Numbered from the stretch's first letter, positions 8,862 through 21,214 are shown. The stretch is DNA of 64,000 nucleotides from Microbacterium telephonicum (GCF_003651225.1 NZ_RCDB01000002.1:186001-250000); one strand, 5' to 3'. Made by a program: numbers and translations. The notes: generated by a model not told the origin, from the letters alone.

Positions 8862-9554
8862 TCAATCGGGCAGCGGCCCGCGCTCGGCGAGCTCGACGTC
8901 GTGGTTGTAGCGGTAGAGGCGCGCGGGGCGGTGGCTGCCGCCGCGGCGCTCGTCGGTGGGGATGAGGGTCGCCGAGCCTTCGACCTGGCGGCGGAAGTTC
9001 GCGGGGTCGAGCCTGCGGCCGAGGATCGCCTCGTACACCTCGCGGAGGTCGGCGAGGGTGAACAGGTCGGGCAGCAGTCCGTGCGCGATGCGGCTGTAGC
9101 CGACCTTGTTGCGCAGGCGCCACAGCGCGTAGCGCACGATGTGGTCGTGGTCGAAGGCGAGCTCGGGGTGGGTGGTCGCGTCGAACCACGCGACGTTCTC
9201 CTGTGCGGTCGCACGGGATTCGTCTTCGCGCACGAGCGCCCAGTAGACGATCGACACGACGCGCGTGGGGGAGCGGTCGACGTCCCCGAACGCGTAGAGC
9301 TGCTCGAGGTAGCTCGGGGCGAGTCCGGTCGTCTCGGCGAGTGTGCGGGAGGCCGCGGCCTCCATACCTTCGACGTCGCCGAGCCATCCGCCGGGAAGTG
9401 CCCAGCGGCCCTCGAACGGGTCGCGGGTGCGGCGCACGAGCGGCATCACGACGCGTGCGCGGTCGTCGCCGGGGTCGCGGCGCAGCGAGAAGATCACGGT
9501 CGAGACGGCGACGCGAATCTGCTCGGGGTGCGGATGCTCGGTTAGGGTAGACAT
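8862..9554 (-). CDS. NrtR-type Nudix transcriptional regulator of NAD synthesis
   Basis: Repressor with an N-terminal Nudix-like sensor domain (about 15-145) and a C-terminal winged helix (about 150-225, with LFTLADLREVYEAILGR). NrtR proteins bind ADP-ribose and release DNA. The Nudix box GGWLGDVEGMEAAASRTLAETTGL-like segment keeps the first G, E and R, but the catalytic REUxEE part reads R-T-L-A-E-T-T, so hydrolase activity is probably lost. It is the first gene of the nad operon and thus likely autoregulated; a palindrome lies in its promoter. The ATG at 9554 with GGAG 9 to 10 bases upstream was preferred to an upstream GTG. 230 residues. Confidence 0.9.
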   Translation of the reverse strand: MSTLTEHPHPEQIRVAVSTVIFSLRRDPGDDRARVVMPLVRRTRDPFEGRWALPGGWLGDVEGMEAAASRTLAETTGLAPSYLEQLYAFGDVDRSPTRVVSIVYWALVREDESRATAQENVAWFDATTHPELAFDHDHIVRYALWRLRNKVGYSRIAHGLLPDLFTLADLREVYEAILGRRLDPANFRRQVEGSATLIPTDERRGGSHRPARLYRYNHDVELAERGPLPD

Positions 9555-9573
9555 GACTGTAACTCCGTGATGC

Positions 9574-9603
9574 ATCTTATTGTCACGCTGACACGAAGTG
9601 CAA
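9574..9603 (-). promoter_or_regulatory. nad operon promoter with palindromic operator
   Basis: Read on the minus strand: TTGCAC (9598-9603), an 18-base spacer, and TAAGAT (9574-9579). The perfect palindrome TGTCA-CGC-TGACA (9581-9593) fills the spacer, the ideal place for repression. Binding by the NrtR-like protein encoded next to it is inferred. Confidence 0.75.
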
Positions 9604-9649
9604 GCCGGGGTGGCCGTGCCTGCGCGGCCGAACCGATCGCCTCGCGAGT

Positions 9650-9754
9650 TCGCCGCATGACACGCGAGATCGCCGGTCGGTGCGCGAGATCGCCGGCGAG
9701 CTCGGCGCGCAACCGGCGAGCTCGGCGCGCGACCGGCGAACTCGGCGGCGGCGC
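9650..9754. repeat. multi-unit inverted repeat between nrtR and marP-like gene
   Basis: The left half carries three copies of GCGAGWTCGCCG-like units and the right half three copies of CGGCGARCTCGGCG-like units, so the 105 bases form one large imperfect palindrome centred near 9700. It fills most of the 9604-9787 gap. Nothing else is seen there apart from the TAGCCT box (9782-9787) before the next gene. Confidence 0.7.
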
Positions 9755-9799
9755 ATGCGGGGATCTCAAAGCTCGTGCCCGTAGCCTCGGGAGTCGGAG

Positions 9800-10978
9800 G
9801 TGCCCGTGTTCGTGGTCGACGTCATCGTCGTGGCAGCGCTGATCGTCGCGTTCGCGATCGGCCTGAGCCGCGGTTTCGTCGCGACCATCGGCACCATCGC
9901 CGGGCTCGTCGTCGGCGCGTTCGTGTCCGCATGGCTCGTGCCGCTCGTCGGTCCGCTCGTGCCGGATGCCGCCTGGCGCGGCGCGGCCACCATCGGCGCC
10001 ACGGTGGCCCTCGTGCTCCTCGGCGGCGCTGTCGGATCCGCCATCGGCCGGGTCGTGCGCCGCGGCGTCGACCGCGTGAAGCTCAGCTGGCTCGATCGCA
10101 CGCTCGGCGCCGCCGTCGGAACGGTCGCCACCGCCCTCGTGCTGCTGATGGTCGGCCAGTCGGTCACCGCCACCGGCACACCGGTGGTCTCGTCGGCCGT
10201 CGCGTCCTCCAAGGTGCTCGGCTGGATCGACGACCTCACGCCGCCACCCATGGACACCGCTCTCGCCCAGCTGCGGGCGCTCGTCGTCGACGAGGGGATC
10301 CCGACGCTCGGCGCGCTGTTCGAGTTCGAGCAGGCTCCCACGGCGCCGCCCATCGCCCTGGACGATCCCGAGCTGCAGCAGGCCGCCGCATCCGTCGCCC
10401 GCATCGGCGGCACCGCGTATGCGTGCGGCGTGTCCCTCACCGGCTCCGGCTTCGTCGTCGCCGACGACCTCGTCGTCACCAACGCGCACGTCGTCGCCGG
10501 CGTCGACGCGCCCGTCGTGGAACTGCCCGGGCGCTCGGCGGCGGAGGGACGCGTGGTGTACTTCGACCCGGTCGACGACCTCGCCGTCATCGCCGTGGGA
10601 TCCCTCGACGCGCGGGCGCTGCCCCTCACCGAGCAGCTCGCGCCCGGTGATCGTGCGGCCGTGCAGGGATATCCGCTGGGCGGCCCGTTCACGAGCATCG
10701 GTGCCGATGTGCTCTCGGAGGGCACCGTGCCCGTCCCCGACATCTACGACGATTCTTCGACGCCGCGCGCCGTCTACGCCCTCGCCGCGGACGTGCAGCC
10801 GGGTAACTCGGGCGGTCCGCTGCTGACGGCCGACGGCGAGGTCGCCGGAGTCGTCTTCGCCCGCGGCGCCGACGGCGAGGGCCGCGGTTATGCGATGACG
10901 GTCGCCGAGCTCGCGCCGGCGCTCGGGGCCGCATCCGCGCAAGGCCCGACGGTCTCGACCGGCCGCTGCACCGGGTGA
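9800..10978 (+). CDS. MarP-like membrane-anchored serine protease
   Basis: Periplasm-facing trypsin-like protease after a CvpA-type membrane domain, as in mycobacterial MarP (acid and oxidative stress resistance). The 392 residues have four hydrophobic helices (about 3-160) and a protease domain (about 200-385). The triad is visible: His in NAHVVAG, Asp in DPVDDLAVI, Ser in QPGNSGGPLL. Cysteines in AYACGV and at the end in GRCTG could form the disulfide known in MarP. A GTG start is chosen with GGGAG upstream. TAGCCT at 9782-9787 is a likely -10 box. It stands alone, divergent from the nad operon. Confidence 0.9.
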   Translation: MPVFVVDVIVVAALIVAFAIGLSRGFVATIGTIAGLVVGAFVSAWLVPLVGPLVPDAAWRGAATIGATVALVLLGGAVGSAIGRVVRRGVDRVKLSWLDRTLGAAVGTVATALVLLMVGQSVTATGTPVVSSAVASSKVLGWIDDLTPPPMDTALAQLRALVVDEGIPTLGALFEFEQAPTAPPIALDDPELQQAAASVARIGGTAYACGVSLTGSGFVVADDLVVTNAHVVAGVDAPVVELPGRSAAEGRVVYFDPVDDLAVIAVGSLDARALPLTEQLAPGDRAAVQGYPLGGPFTSIGADVLSEGTVPVPDIYDDSSTPRAVYALAADVQPGNSGGPLLTADGEVAGVVFARGADGEGRGYAMTVAELAPALGAASAQGPTVSTGRCTG

Positions 10979-10998
10979 CCTTCCGAGCGGGCCGTATC

Positions 10999-11033
10999 GC
11001 GTCGGGCGCGGCATCCGCGGTGATGCCCGACGC
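10999..11033 (+). terminator. hairpin after marP-like gene
   Basis: GCGTCGGGC (10999-11007) pairs perfectly with GCCCGACGC (11025-11033). An alternative inner pairing GGCATC/GATGCC exists. No T-run follows. It separates the protease gene from the riboswitch transcript. Confidence 0.5.
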
Positions 11034-11037
11034 CCGC

Positions 11038-11256
11038 TAGACTCGAGCCCACAACAGCACAGACCGTTTCACCCGTCACGGGAGAACACCGCCGCAGCGT
11101 GGTGTGCCGTAGGAGCAACCCCTCCCGGAATCTCTCAGGCCCACGTACCGTGGCGGTGAGGTCACTCTGGAAAGCGACGCCCAGGCGTCCGCCGACGGGG
11201 CAAGCGCGGTGCGCCGCGTGGAAACTCTCAGGCCCATGACAGAGCGGGAGGAACTC
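11038..11256 (+). promoter_or_regulatory. tandem glycine riboswitch (gcvT element) with -10 box
   Basis: TAGACT (11038-11043) is the likely -10 box. The leader then carries two glycine aptamers. Aptamer 1 (about 11078-11176) contains CGGGAGA, CCGTAGGAGCAA and GGAATCTCTCAGGC. Aptamer 2 (about 11188-11256) contains CGCCGACGGGGCAAGC and GGAAACTCTCAGGC. These are the conserved blocks of the family, which senses glycine and usually switches on glycine catabolism. A small hairpin ACCCC/GGGGT (11263-11277) lies before the sdaA ribosome site and could be the expression platform; no T-run terminator was seen. This region explains the whole 10979-11296 gap. Confidence 0.93.
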
Positions 11257-11296
11257 GCCGCGACCCCGCCCCGGGGTGGCCAGAACGGAGTTCCCC

Positions 11297-12688
11297 TTGA
11301 CCGACGCTCTTGCACCCCCGCCGTACATCGGCGTGTTCGACCTGTTCACGATCGGGATCGGGCCGTCGTCGTCGCACACCGTCGGGCCGATGCGCGCCGC
11401 CGCCGACTTCGTCGCGCGGCTCGGGGACGAGCTGACCGCCGCGACGGGGCTCGCCGTCACCCTGTACGGATCGCTGGCCGCGACCGGTGAAGGTCACGGC
11501 ACCTTCGCCGCCGTGCTGCTGGGGCTCGAAGGATGCCGTCCCGACGACATCCGCGCCGACGAGGTCGCGGCGCGCACCGCGCGCATCGAACGCGACGGCA
11601 CGGTCGTGCTGGCGGGCGGCCCGGCCGTCCCGTTCCGGACCTCCGATATCGTGCGGGAGCCGTTCACCGTGCTCGAACGCCACACCAACGGCATCCGCTT
11701 CGCCGTGACAGACGCCGAAGGCGCGCAGATCGCGTCCGCGCTGTACTTCTCGGTCGGCGGCGGCTTCATCGTGCGCGACGGCGCCGCGCCGACGACGGCC
11801 GACGCGACCGCCGTGCCCTACCCGTTCGCCTCGGCCGACGAGCTTCTCACGCTGTGTCGCCGCGAGGGGCTCTCGATCGCCGAGGTCGTGCGCCGCAACG
11901 AATGCACGCGGCGCACCGACGACGCCGTCGACGCCGGCATCCTCGCGATCCGCGACGCGATGCACGAGTGCGTGGCCGCCGGAATAGCGTCGTCGGGCGT
12001 GCTCCCGGGCGGGCTGGACGTGCGCCGTCGCGCCCCCGGTTGGCACGACAGGCTCCGCGCCGAAGACCCCGACCGCGACCCGCGGTTCTGGCAGGAGTGG
12101 GTGAACCTCGTCGCCCTCGCCGTCAACGAGGAGAACGCTGCCGGCGGCCGGGTCGTCACCGCCCCCACCAACGGCGCCGCGGGCATCATCCCGGCGGTCC
12201 TCCACTACGCGGAGCAGTACTCGCCCGCCGCGGGGACCGGCTCGCGCGACGACATCGCGATCGAGTTCCTGCTGACGGCTGCCGCGATCGGCGCGCTCTA
12301 CAAGACCCGCGCGTCCATCTCGGGCGCCGAGGTCGGCTGCCAGGGCGAGGTCGGCTCCGCGTCGTCGATGGCCGCCGGCGCGCTGGCCGCCGTTCTCGGC
12401 GGCACTCCCGAGCAGGTCGAGAACGCAGCCGAGATCGCGATGGAGCACAACCTCGGCCTCACCTGTGACCCCGTGGGCGGGCTCGTGCAGATCCCGTGCA
12501 TCGAACGCAACGCGATCGCCGCGGGGAAGGCGATCAACGCCGCCAAGATGGCCCTGTGGGGCGACGGCACGCACCGGGTCTCGCTGGACACCGTGATCGA
12601 GACCATGCGGCAGACCGGCCGCGACATGAGCGACAAGTACAAGGAAACCGCGATGGGCGGCCTCGCCGTCAACGTGGTGGAATGCTGA
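11297..12688 (+). CDS. sdaA: L-serine dehydratase, single-chain Fe-S type
   Basis: Deaminates L-serine to pyruvate and ammonia with a 4Fe-4S cluster. 463 residues, the usual length for the fused alpha-beta form. [12 protein letters not shown] lies near the N-terminus, and the catalytic domain has [15 protein letters not shown] with cluster cysteines in [18 protein letters not shown] and [11 protein letters not shown] start is chosen because GGAG (11287-11290) sits 6 bases before it; a GTG at 11276 would add seven residues. As first gene under the glycine riboswitch it would drain serine formed from glycine, giving a glycine to serine to pyruvate route. Confidence 0.93.
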   Translation: MTDALAPPPYIGVFDLFTIGIGPSSSHTVGPMRAAADFVARLGDELTAATGLAVTLYGSLAATGEGHGTFAAVLLGLEGCRPDDIRADEVAARTARIERDGTVVLAGGPAVPFRTSDIVREPFTVLERHTNGIRFAVTDAEGAQIASALYFSVGGGFIVRDGAAPTTADATAVPYPFASADELLTLCRREGLSIAEVVRRNECTRRTDDAVDAGILAIRDAMHECVAAGIASSGVLPGGLDVRRRAPGWHDRLRAEDPDRDPRFWQEWVNLVALAVNEENAAGGRVVTAPTNGAAGIIPAVLHYAEQYSPAAGTGSRDDIAIEFLLTAAAIGALYKTRASISGAEVGCQGEVGSASSMAAGALAAVLGGTPEQVENAAEIAMEHNLGLTCDPVGGLVQIPCIERNAIAAGKAINAAKMALWGDGTHRVSLDTVIETMRQTGRDMSDKYKETAMGGLAVNVVEC

Positions 12689-12698
12689 GGAGGCCCGC

Positions 12699-13834
<1,136 letters not shown>

Positions 13835-13838
<4 letters not shown>

Positions 13839-14214
13839 CCGACCTGACCAGCCTCAAGTACACCGCCGAGCACGAGTGGGTCGCCCTCGACGGCGACATC
13901 GCCACCGTCGGCATCACCGACTACGCCGCCGACAAGCTCGGCGACATCGTCTACGTCGACCTGCCGGCCGTGGGCACCGCCACCACCGCGGGCGCCGTGT
14001 GCGGCGAGATCGAGTCGACGAAGTCCGTCGGCGAGCTCTACGCCCCGCTGGACGGCGAGGTCGTCGAGACCAACGCCGACGCGGACGCCGACCCCGGCAT
14101 CGTGAACTCCGAGCCGTTCGGCGGCGGCTGGCTGCTGAAGCTCCGCGTCGACCCCGCCGCTGTCGACGCGCTCCTCGACCGCGCCGCGTACGAGGCGCTC
14201 ACCGGAAGCGACGC

Positions 14215-14218
<4 letters not shown>
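13835..14218 (+). CDS. gcvH: glycine cleavage H-protein
   Basis: Lipoyl carrier that shuttles the aminomethyl intermediate between GcvP, GcvT and dihydrolipoamide dehydrogenase. 127 residues; the lipoylated lysine is in [15 protein letters not shown] (about residue 63). Starts inside the gcvT stop and overlaps gcvP by ATGA. No lpd gene is in the window, so L-protein must be shared from elsewhere. Confidence 0.97.
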
Positions 14219-17091
<2,873 letters not shown>

Positions 17092-17130
17092 CCCCGCGGG
17101 GGTCGTCGGGGTGTCTCCTCCCGCTGCGGC

Positions 17131-17203
17131 CCGCGAGACCTCAACTGTCGGACGAGACCGTGGGTGGCACCCGCGGTCTCGTCCGCACGTTGAGGTCTCG
17201 CGG
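17131..17203. repeat. long palindrome, copy 1 (also possible bidirectional terminator)
   Basis: Outer arms CCGCGAGACCTCAAC (17131-17145) and 17189-17203 match perfectly over 15 bases; inner arms CGGACGAGACCG (17149-17160) and 17174-17185 match perfectly over 12. It lies between the converging gcvP and AbiEi-like genes and encodes the last 20 residues and stop codon of the latter. Copy 2 is at 18273-18345. Confidence 0.9.
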
Positions 17204-18172
17204 ATGCAGCTGCGCGGGGCGCAGCAGCCGGGCGAAGGAATGCAGCTGCAGCGCGTTCTCGGGGAGGAACGGTCGGAGGCCGTGGCCCGACAGCAGGGCT
17301 CGCACCGATTCGACGTCGGCGGTCTCGGCCCAACCCCAGTGCGCGATCGACCGCACATGTGGGCCGATCAACCGCGCGTCACGTCGGCGCCTGGCGCGCA
17401 GAGCGGCGACAGGATCGCCGAAGGTGCCGTCGTACTTCAGCTCGCCGTCGACTTCGCCCAGCAGCCCGGCGGAGTCCCACCAGAAGTCGCCGCGGTCGGC
17501 GGTTCCATCCGGGTGTGAGAATCTCACCTGAAGATCCGGGTCGGGATACCCGAGCCACTCGATGAGGGCGAGATTGAGTGACTCGAGCATCGACTCCGGC
17601 CGCGCGTCCGCGACGGTCAGCGGCCACCGAGCGTGCCGTCGTCCGCGGCTGCTGGCGCGCGTCTCGTTGTCGTGGACCATCGACGCGAGATCCAGCGTCC
17701 GGTCGAGGCGCAGCGCGGCATCCGCCATCGCTCTGCCGAGCGCGTTGTGGCGGTGCCGTGCCAATGTGACGGCCGTTTCGCCGGGTGATGTCACAAGCAG
17801 ACCACCGACATCGAGAGGGGTCGACGGATCCGACCGGGCGTGCGCGCGCACACCCGCGTACATCCGGGATGCCGACGCGGACTCGACCAGGATGTGAACG
17901 GCGCCCGGATCGCCGATCACCCCCAACCCGAGGAGCACGGCGGCCGACTCGTGGGAGAACACCGCATCCGGATAGGACCCCGCGACCGCATGGACTCGCG
18001 CGAGATACCGATCCCACGGCGCAAGATCACGCCACGCATCCACCGGGACGTAGATGCCGCGCCGGACTCGCTGCACGTCACCACGGGCCACCGCCCGCTC
18101 GGGGTGGGCGAGCTCGTCGGTGCGCAGCAGGGCGATCGGGCAGGGTCGGATGGTCTGTTCCGGATCAGTCAT
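17141..18172 (-). CDS. AbiEi/DUF559-like protein
   Basis: 343 residues. The first 170 resemble the N-terminal wing and middle domain of AbiEi-type antitoxin-like proteins (VQRVRRGIYVPVDAW, VFSHESAAVLLGL, TSPGETAVTLARH). The C-terminal part (about 195-260) looks like a Vsr/DUF559 fold of the PD-(D/E)XK class: ESMLESLNLALIEW, GDFWWDSAGLLGEVDGELKYDG, with candidate Asp, Glu and Lys. No AbiEii-like toxin gene is next to it, so this is a solitary member. The last 20 residues (PRDLNVRTRPRVPPTVSSDS region) are read from the palindrome and so are probably acquired. The gene is bracketed by two copies of that palindrome. A CAGAGT box ends 6 bases before the ATG. Nuclease or antitoxin function is unproven. 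Confidence 0.7.
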   Translation of the reverse strand: MTDPEQTIRPCPIALLRTDELAHPERAVARGDVQRVRRGIYVPVDAWRDLAPWDRYLARVHAVAGSYPDAVFSHESAAVLLGLGVIGDPGAVHILVESASASRMYAGVRAHARSDPSTPLDVGGLLVTSPGETAVTLARHRHNALGRAMADAALRLDRTLDLASMVHDNETRASSRGRRHARWPLTVADARPESMLESLNLALIEWLGYPDPDLQVRFSHPDGTADRGDFWWDSAGLLGEVDGELKYDGTFGDPVAALRARRRRDARLIGPHVRSIAHWGWAETADVESVRALLSGHGLRPFLPENALQLHSFARLLRPAQLHPRDLNVRTRPRVPPTVSSDS

Positions 18173-18272
18173 CGCCCCACTCTGCGGCGCTTCGCGGCCC
18201 CGCCGTCGTCGAATCTGTCGACTTCTGGATGCCGCGTGCCGATCGGCCTCCTGGGGAGGAAAGGTTCAGCAT

Positions 18273-18345
18273 CCGCGAGACCTCAACGGCCGGACGAGAC
18301 CGAGGGATCCCACCGCGGTCTCGTCCGGCAGATGAGGTCTCGCGG
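18273..18345. repeat. long palindrome, copy 2
   Basis: Same sequence family and orientation as 17131-17203: arms CCGCGAGACCTCA (18273-18285) with 18333-18345, and CGGACGAGACCG (18291-18302) with 18316-18327; the 10-odd base loops differ. It occupies the 18173-18389 gap, where nothing else is seen. Confidence 0.9.
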
Positions 18346-18389
18346 TCCCGGAGGCCGCCAGGGCCCAGAGCCGCGCCCCGCCGGGCGGG

Positions 18390-19178
18390 TCAGGCGAAGA
18401 CGGTGGGCCACCAGGCGGCGGCGAGGGGGTAGCCGACGAAGGCGACCACGTCGATCAGCACATGGGCGATCACGAGCGGCATGACGCGGCCCCAGCGGTG
18501 GTAGACCCAGCCGAAGACGGCGCCCATGGCGATGTTGCCGACGATCGCGCCGAAGCCCTGGTACGCGTGGTACGCGCCGCGCAGCGCGGCGGTGGACAGG
18601 ATGATGGTCCAGGTGCCCCAACCGAGCCGGCGCAGCCGGTCGAACAGGTAGCCGATGAACACGACCTCCTCGGTCAGGCCCGCCCGCAGCGCCGCGAACA
18701 GCAGCAGCGGGATCGTCCACCACGACGAGTCCAGCGGCGACGCGTCCACCTGCACGGTGATCCCGAGCGCGCGGCCCGCCGCATACAGCGCGAGGCCGGG
18801 CACGCCGATCACGAGCACGAGCAGGATGCCGGCTCCGACGTCGCGTCCGAACGCGCGGAAGTCCAGGCCGATCCGGCGGAACGCCGACACCCCCGGCTCC
18901 CACAGCAGCCAGATCGCCAGGGCGATCGGGGCCAGGGCGAACGCCTGCGAGAGGAACTGGTTCAGCACGTCCCAGAACTGCGCCGCGTTCGCGCCCGGGT
19001 TCAGCGACGTCGACTGGTCGCCGAGGGCGACGTCCCGGGTCAGCGCCTGCACGAGCGAGAGCACGGAGTACAGCGCGGACCGGCCCACCGAGAGTGCGAG
19101 CACGATCGCGACCTCCCACCACAACCTCGTGCGAGAGTGGGCCCAGCTGAGCGTTTTCGCGGTCTGAGTGTCGGTCAC
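18390..19178 (-). CDS. CPBP-family intramembrane metalloprotease homologue
   Basis: Multi-pass membrane protein of 262 residues with about seven hydrophobic segments. The Abi/CPBP (Rce1-like) motifs are visible: GLTEEVVFIGYLF with the Glu pair (about residue 170), RGAYHAYQG with a histidine, and HVLIDVV near the C-terminus. The arginine usual after the first motif (EExxxR) reads G here, so activity may be altered. GTG start; no clear ribosome site. Substrate unknown; members process prenylated or bacteriocin-related proteins in other bacteria. Confidence 0.8.
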   Translation of the reverse strand: MTDTQTAKTLSWAHSRTRLWWEVAIVLALSVGRSALYSVLSLVQALTRDVALGDQSTSLNPGANAAQFWDVLNQFLSQAFALAPIALAIWLLWEPGVSAFRRIGLDFRAFGRDVGAGILLVLVIGVPGLALYAAGRALGITVQVDASPLDSSWWTIPLLLFAALRAGLTEEVVFIGYLFDRLRRLGWGTWTIILSTAALRGAYHAYQGFGAIVGNIAMGAVFGWVYHRWGRVMPLVIAHVLIDVVAFVGYPLAAAWWPTVFA

Positions 19179-19239
19179 GTTGTCAGATTGTCACAGCCAT
19201 GTTGCGATCAGTAAAGGATCTGTAACGGTTTGGCAACCT

Positions 19240-19254
19240 GGCGTGGGCCACGCC
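19240..19254. promoter_or_regulatory. perfect 15-bp palindrome upstream of peptide ABC operon
   Basis: GGCGTGG-G-CCACGCC, 80 bases before the start of the solute-binding protein gene. It could be an operator; no convincing -35/-10 pair was found around it (TAGTGT at 19266-19271 is a possible -10). Confidence 0.35.
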
Positions 19255-19334
19255 GGACCCGTGCTTAGTGTGTTCCCATCCGCGCCCGTTCGGCCCCCGC
19301 CGACGCGTGCGCACAACCTTGCACAGGAGGAACA

Positions 19335-21170
19335 GTGAGAATGAAGCGCATCTCGGCTGCGGTGGCCATCGCCGCAGTCGGCGCACTGGCCATCTCGGGC
19401 TGCGCCGCCGGTGGCGACTCCGACGGAGACTCCGGTCTCGTCGAGGGCTCGTCGATCACGGCGGCGTGGAACCAGGCGTTCTATTCGATGAACGGCAACA
19501 CGTCGTTCGGTAACGCCACCGCCAACAACAACATCAACTACTTGGTGCTGGACGGCTTCAACTACTACGACAACACCCCGGCCCTGGTGAAGAACACCTC
19601 GTTCGGTTCGTACGAGGTCCTCTCCGAAGACCCGCTCGAGGTCAAGTACACGATCGCCGACGGCGTGAAGTGGTCTGACGGCACCGACATCGACGCCGCC
19701 GACCTCCTGCTGAACTGGGCCGCGCTGTCGCGTGCCCTGGACACGCCGGACTTCGACCCGGCCGACTTCACCGACCCTGAGACCGGTGAGTTCACCGACG
19801 CCTTCCCGACGGATGTCGTCTACTTCGACTCCGGCGCCACCCCGACGTCGGGTGTCGGCCTCGTCTCGCAGACCCCCGAGGTCGGCGACGACGGCAAGTC
19901 GATCACGCTCAAGTACGACGCCCCGTTCGTCGACTGGGAGCTCTCCTTCGCGTCGCCGCTGCCCGCGCACATCATCGCGGAGAAGGCGCTCGGCATCGAC
20001 GACCCCGCCGAGGCGAAGCAGGCCGTCCTCGACGCGATCGACAACGAGGACGCCGCGGCGCTCGCGAAGCTGTCGTCGTTCTGGAACTCCGGCTTCAACT
20101 TCACCGAGATGCCGTCGGACACCGACCTCGTCACCGCGAGCGGTCCGTACATGATCACGGACTACGTCGCCGACCAGTTCGTGACGCTGAAGGCCAACCC
20201 CGAGTACAAGGGCGACAACGCGCCCAACATCGAGGAGATCACCATCCGCTTCATCCCCGACCCGCTCGCTGCGGTTCAGGCGCTGGAGAACGGTGAGGTC
20301 GACATCATCCAGCCGCAGGCCACCGCTGACATCGTCACGGCCCTCGACGGGATCGACAACATCACGGTCAACCAGGGTGTCGGCGGCACGTACGAGCACA
20401 TCGACCTGCAGTTCGACCAGGGCAAGAACCCGGAGAACATCTTCTCGAACCCGCAGGTGCGCGAGGCGTTCCTCAAGACGGTCCCCCGTCAGGAGATCCT
20501 CGACAAGCTGATCAAGCCGATCGCGGGCGAGGACGCGCTGCTGCGCAGCTCGCAGATCTTCGTCCCGGGCGCCGAGGGCTACGACGACTCCGTCGCCGCC
20601 AACGGCTCCGAGGCCTTCGCCGAGGTCGACATCGAGGGCGCCAAGGCTCTGCTCGACGCGTCGGGTGTCACCAACCGTGACGTCTGCATCCTGTACGCAT
20701 CGAACAACCCGCGTCGCGTCAACGAGTTCGCGCTCATCCAGCAGTCGGCCAACCTCGCCGGCTTCAACGTCACCGACTGCGGCTCGACCGAGTGGGGCGG
20801 CCTCCTCGGCACGCCCGGCGCGTACGACGCCTCGCTGTTCGGCTGGCAGTCCACGAGCCTCGGTGTGACCAACTCCCTGCCGACCTTCGAGACCGGTGGC
20901 ATCAACAACCTCAACTTCTACAGCTCCGAGGCTGTGGATGCTGCGGTCAAGTCGCTGCAGACGGAGTTCGACGCGGAGAAGCAGATCACCCTCCAGCAGG
21001 ACCTCGACAAGGCTCTGTGGGCTGACTTCTACGGTGTCACCATCTTCCAGTTCCCCGAGGTCACCGCGTTCAGCGACCGCGTGACCAACATCGACCCGTC
21101 GATCCTCGCTCCGACGATCTTCTGGAACGCCTGGGACTGGGAGGTCACTGACGGCGGTACCGCCGAGTAA
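19335..21170 (+). CDS. peptide/opine-type ABC transporter solute-binding lipoprotein
   Basis: Extracellular lipoprotein of 611 residues, SBP family 5 (DppA/OppA class), that captures peptides or similar solutes for the permeases downstream. Residues 1-22 form a lipoprotein signal peptide with lipobox AISGC. Features include the long bilobal fold, SDGTDIDAADLLLNW, TASGPYMITDYVADQ and FSNPQVREAFLKTVPRQ. AGGAGG (19325-19330) lies 4 bases before a GTG and 10 before an ATG at 19341; either may be used. Acidic surface composition and less extreme third-position GC than its neighbours (many AAC, AAG) suggest high expression. Confidence 0.92.
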   Translation: MRMKRISAAVAIAAVGALAISGCAAGGDSDGDSGLVEGSSITAAWNQAFYSMNGNTSFGNATANNNINYLVLDGFNYYDNTPALVKNTSFGSYEVLSEDPLEVKYTIADGVKWSDGTDIDAADLLLNWAALSRALDTPDFDPADFTDPETGEFTDAFPTDVVYFDSGATPTSGVGLVSQTPEVGDDGKSITLKYDAPFVDWELSFASPLPAHIIAEKALGIDDPAEAKQAVLDAIDNEDAAALAKLSSFWNSGFNFTEMPSDTDLVTASGPYMITDYVADQFVTLKANPEYKGDNAPNIEEITIRFIPDPLAAVQALENGEVDIIQPQATADIVTALDGIDNITVNQGVGGTYEHIDLQFDQGKNPENIFSNPQVREAFLKTVPRQEILDKLIKPIAGEDALLRSSQIFVPGAEGYDDSVAANGSEAFAEVDIEGAKALLDASGVTNRDVCILYASNNPRRVNEFALIQQSANLAGFNVTDCGSTEWGGLLGTPGAYDASLFGWQSTSLGVTNSLPTFETGGINNLNFYSSEAVDAAVKSLQTEFDAEKQITLQQDLDKALWADFYGVTIFQFPEVTAFSDRVTNIDPSILAPTIFWNAWDWEVTDGGTAE

Positions 21171-21185
21171 GCGCGAGAACGGTCT

Positions 21186-21206
21186 GATGCCGGGTCACCC
21201 GGCATC
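21186..21206 (+). terminator. hairpin 1 after solute-binding protein gene
   Basis: GATGCCGGG (21186-21194), loop TCA, CCCGGCATC (21198-21206): perfect 9-bp stem 15 bases after the stop codon. Confidence 0.55.
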
Positions 21207-21214
21207 GAACCAGG

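Noticed and set aside
11276-11296. GTG start for sdaA at 11276
   Set aside because: It lies in the GC hairpin without a ribosome site, while the TTG at 11297 has GGAG at the right distance; not fully excluded.
17131-18345. Insertion sequence with terminal inverted repeats
   Set aside because: The flanking copies are each self-complementary and in the same orientation, no transposase is encoded, and no target duplication was seen.
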